Shown in pieces: positions 6,320 through 6,618 of a stretch of 6,618 nucleotides of DNA. The stretch is taken from contig JANXSC010000535.1 of assembly GCA_025352845.1 (NCBI GenBank), positions 1-6,618 on the forward strand. Direction: 5' to 3'. Each line of letters opens with the position of its first letter. Position 1 is the first letter of the stretch. The notes beneath the pieces are model-generated. The model did no database searches. It had not been told where the DNA came from and was given only the letters and a program-made list of their open reading frames with translations. The position numbers and the translations under genes are program-made. This DNA is from Opitutaceae bacterium. Its GTDB lineage: Bacteria > Verrucomicrobiota > Verrucomicrobiia > Opitutales > Opitutaceae.

Positions 6320-6343
6320 TCAAAAAAATTCTGGGAAGATTCG

Positions 6344-6618
6344 ATGGAAGACCTCCTCCACAAGGAACTCAGGGAGGCGATCATTGGCGCAGCCATGAAG
6401 GTGCTGAACACGCTCAAGCCGGGCCTCGACGAAAAACTCTACGAAGACGCTCTCGTCATTGAACTCACGAAACGCCGCCGCCGCGTCGAACAGCAAAAGC
6501 GATTTCCCGTTCACTACGAAGGCCAGCTCATCGGCACCCTCGTTCCCGATCTCATCGTTGACGATTTGGTCATCGTCGATCCGAAGGTGGCGACCGATTT
6601 TACCGAATCGCACATCGC
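6344..6618 (+). CDS. GxxExxY family protein (PD-(D/E)XK nuclease-like), 3' end outside the window
   Basis: An open frame of 91 codons runs off the window end without a stop. The full family is usually about 125-135 residues, so roughly a third is missing. The defining motif GLDEKLY is at residues 27-33 (Gly27, Glu30, Tyr33), after an amphipathic helix EAIIGAAMKVLNTL. The strand pair VPDLIVDDLVIVDPKVA (67-83) matches the nuclease-fold core, with Asp69 and the D-x-K triad Asp79-Lys81, where most members have E-x-K. FTESH (86-90) matches the FTEAH that follows the core in relatives. The function of GxxExxY proteins is not established; the fold suggests a nuclease. The ATG is preceded by GGGAAG at 6333-6338 with a five-base spacer, the only recognisable Shine-Dalgarno-like site before a gene here. 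The upstream repeat and different leader suggest an element unrelated to the polysaccharide genes. Confidence 0.88.
   Translation, partial: MEDLLHKELREAIIGAAMKVLNTLKPGLDEKLYEDALVIELTKRRRRVEQQKRFPVHYEGQLIGTLVPDLIVDDLVIVDPKVATDFTESHI

Noticed and set aside
6320..6613. 97-residue minus-strand open frame at the window end
   Set aside because: The opposite strand encodes the GxxExxY protein with its defining motif and an upstream GGGAAG, so this is its shadow.

Overview
This is a GC-rich (by eye) bacterial window with strong C/G preference at third codon positions, almost no Shine-Dalgarno sequences, and several short palindromic repeats between genes. The repeat style and gene style suggest Verrucomicrobia, perhaps Opitutaceae. 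That placement is an inference from general appearance; no marker gene is present. All real genes lie on the + strand. The long minus-strand open frames are shadows of GC-rich coding sequence.

Layout: (1) 1-131 is intergenic and carries a 71-bp inverted repeat. (2) 132-2090 is a three-gene sugar-phosphate cassette: a SIS-domain isomerase of the GmhA (phosphoheptose isomerase) type, a HAD-IIIA phosphatase of the GmhB type, and a small transaldolase of the FSA/TalC class. A GTAG-bounded double-hairpin repeat of REP/BIME type fills the gap between the first two genes. The cassette ends at a good intrinsic terminator (2111-2145). (3) 2230-6231 encodes one very large multidomain glycosyltransferase (GT4, long coiled coil, beta-sandwich domain, GT2, GT2). 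It starts at GTG behind a pyrimidine-rich 8-bp tandem repeat. (4) 6251-6319 is a different repeat built from 9-bp units. (5) 6344 to the window end is the start of a GxxExxY-family (PD-(D/E)XK-like) gene that runs off the window.

Working together: transaldolase chemistry can yield sedoheptulose 7-phosphate, a GmhA-like isomerase would convert it to an aldoheptose 7-phosphate, and a GmhB-like phosphatase would remove the 7-phosphate from the bisphosphate. The missing kinase and nucleotidyltransferase could lie upstream, outside the window. The giant glycosyltransferase would then use activated sugars in surface polysaccharide assembly. This is therefore most likely part of an LPS/O-antigen or exopolysaccharide locus.

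The most unusual signals are a REP-like double hairpin lying in frame inside the glycosyltransferase gene, in the only forward frame the repeat leaves open; compensatory base changes between repeat arms; departures from canonical catalytic or metal ligands in both heptose-type enzymes; and the distinct 9-bp-unit repeat directly before the GxxExxY gene.
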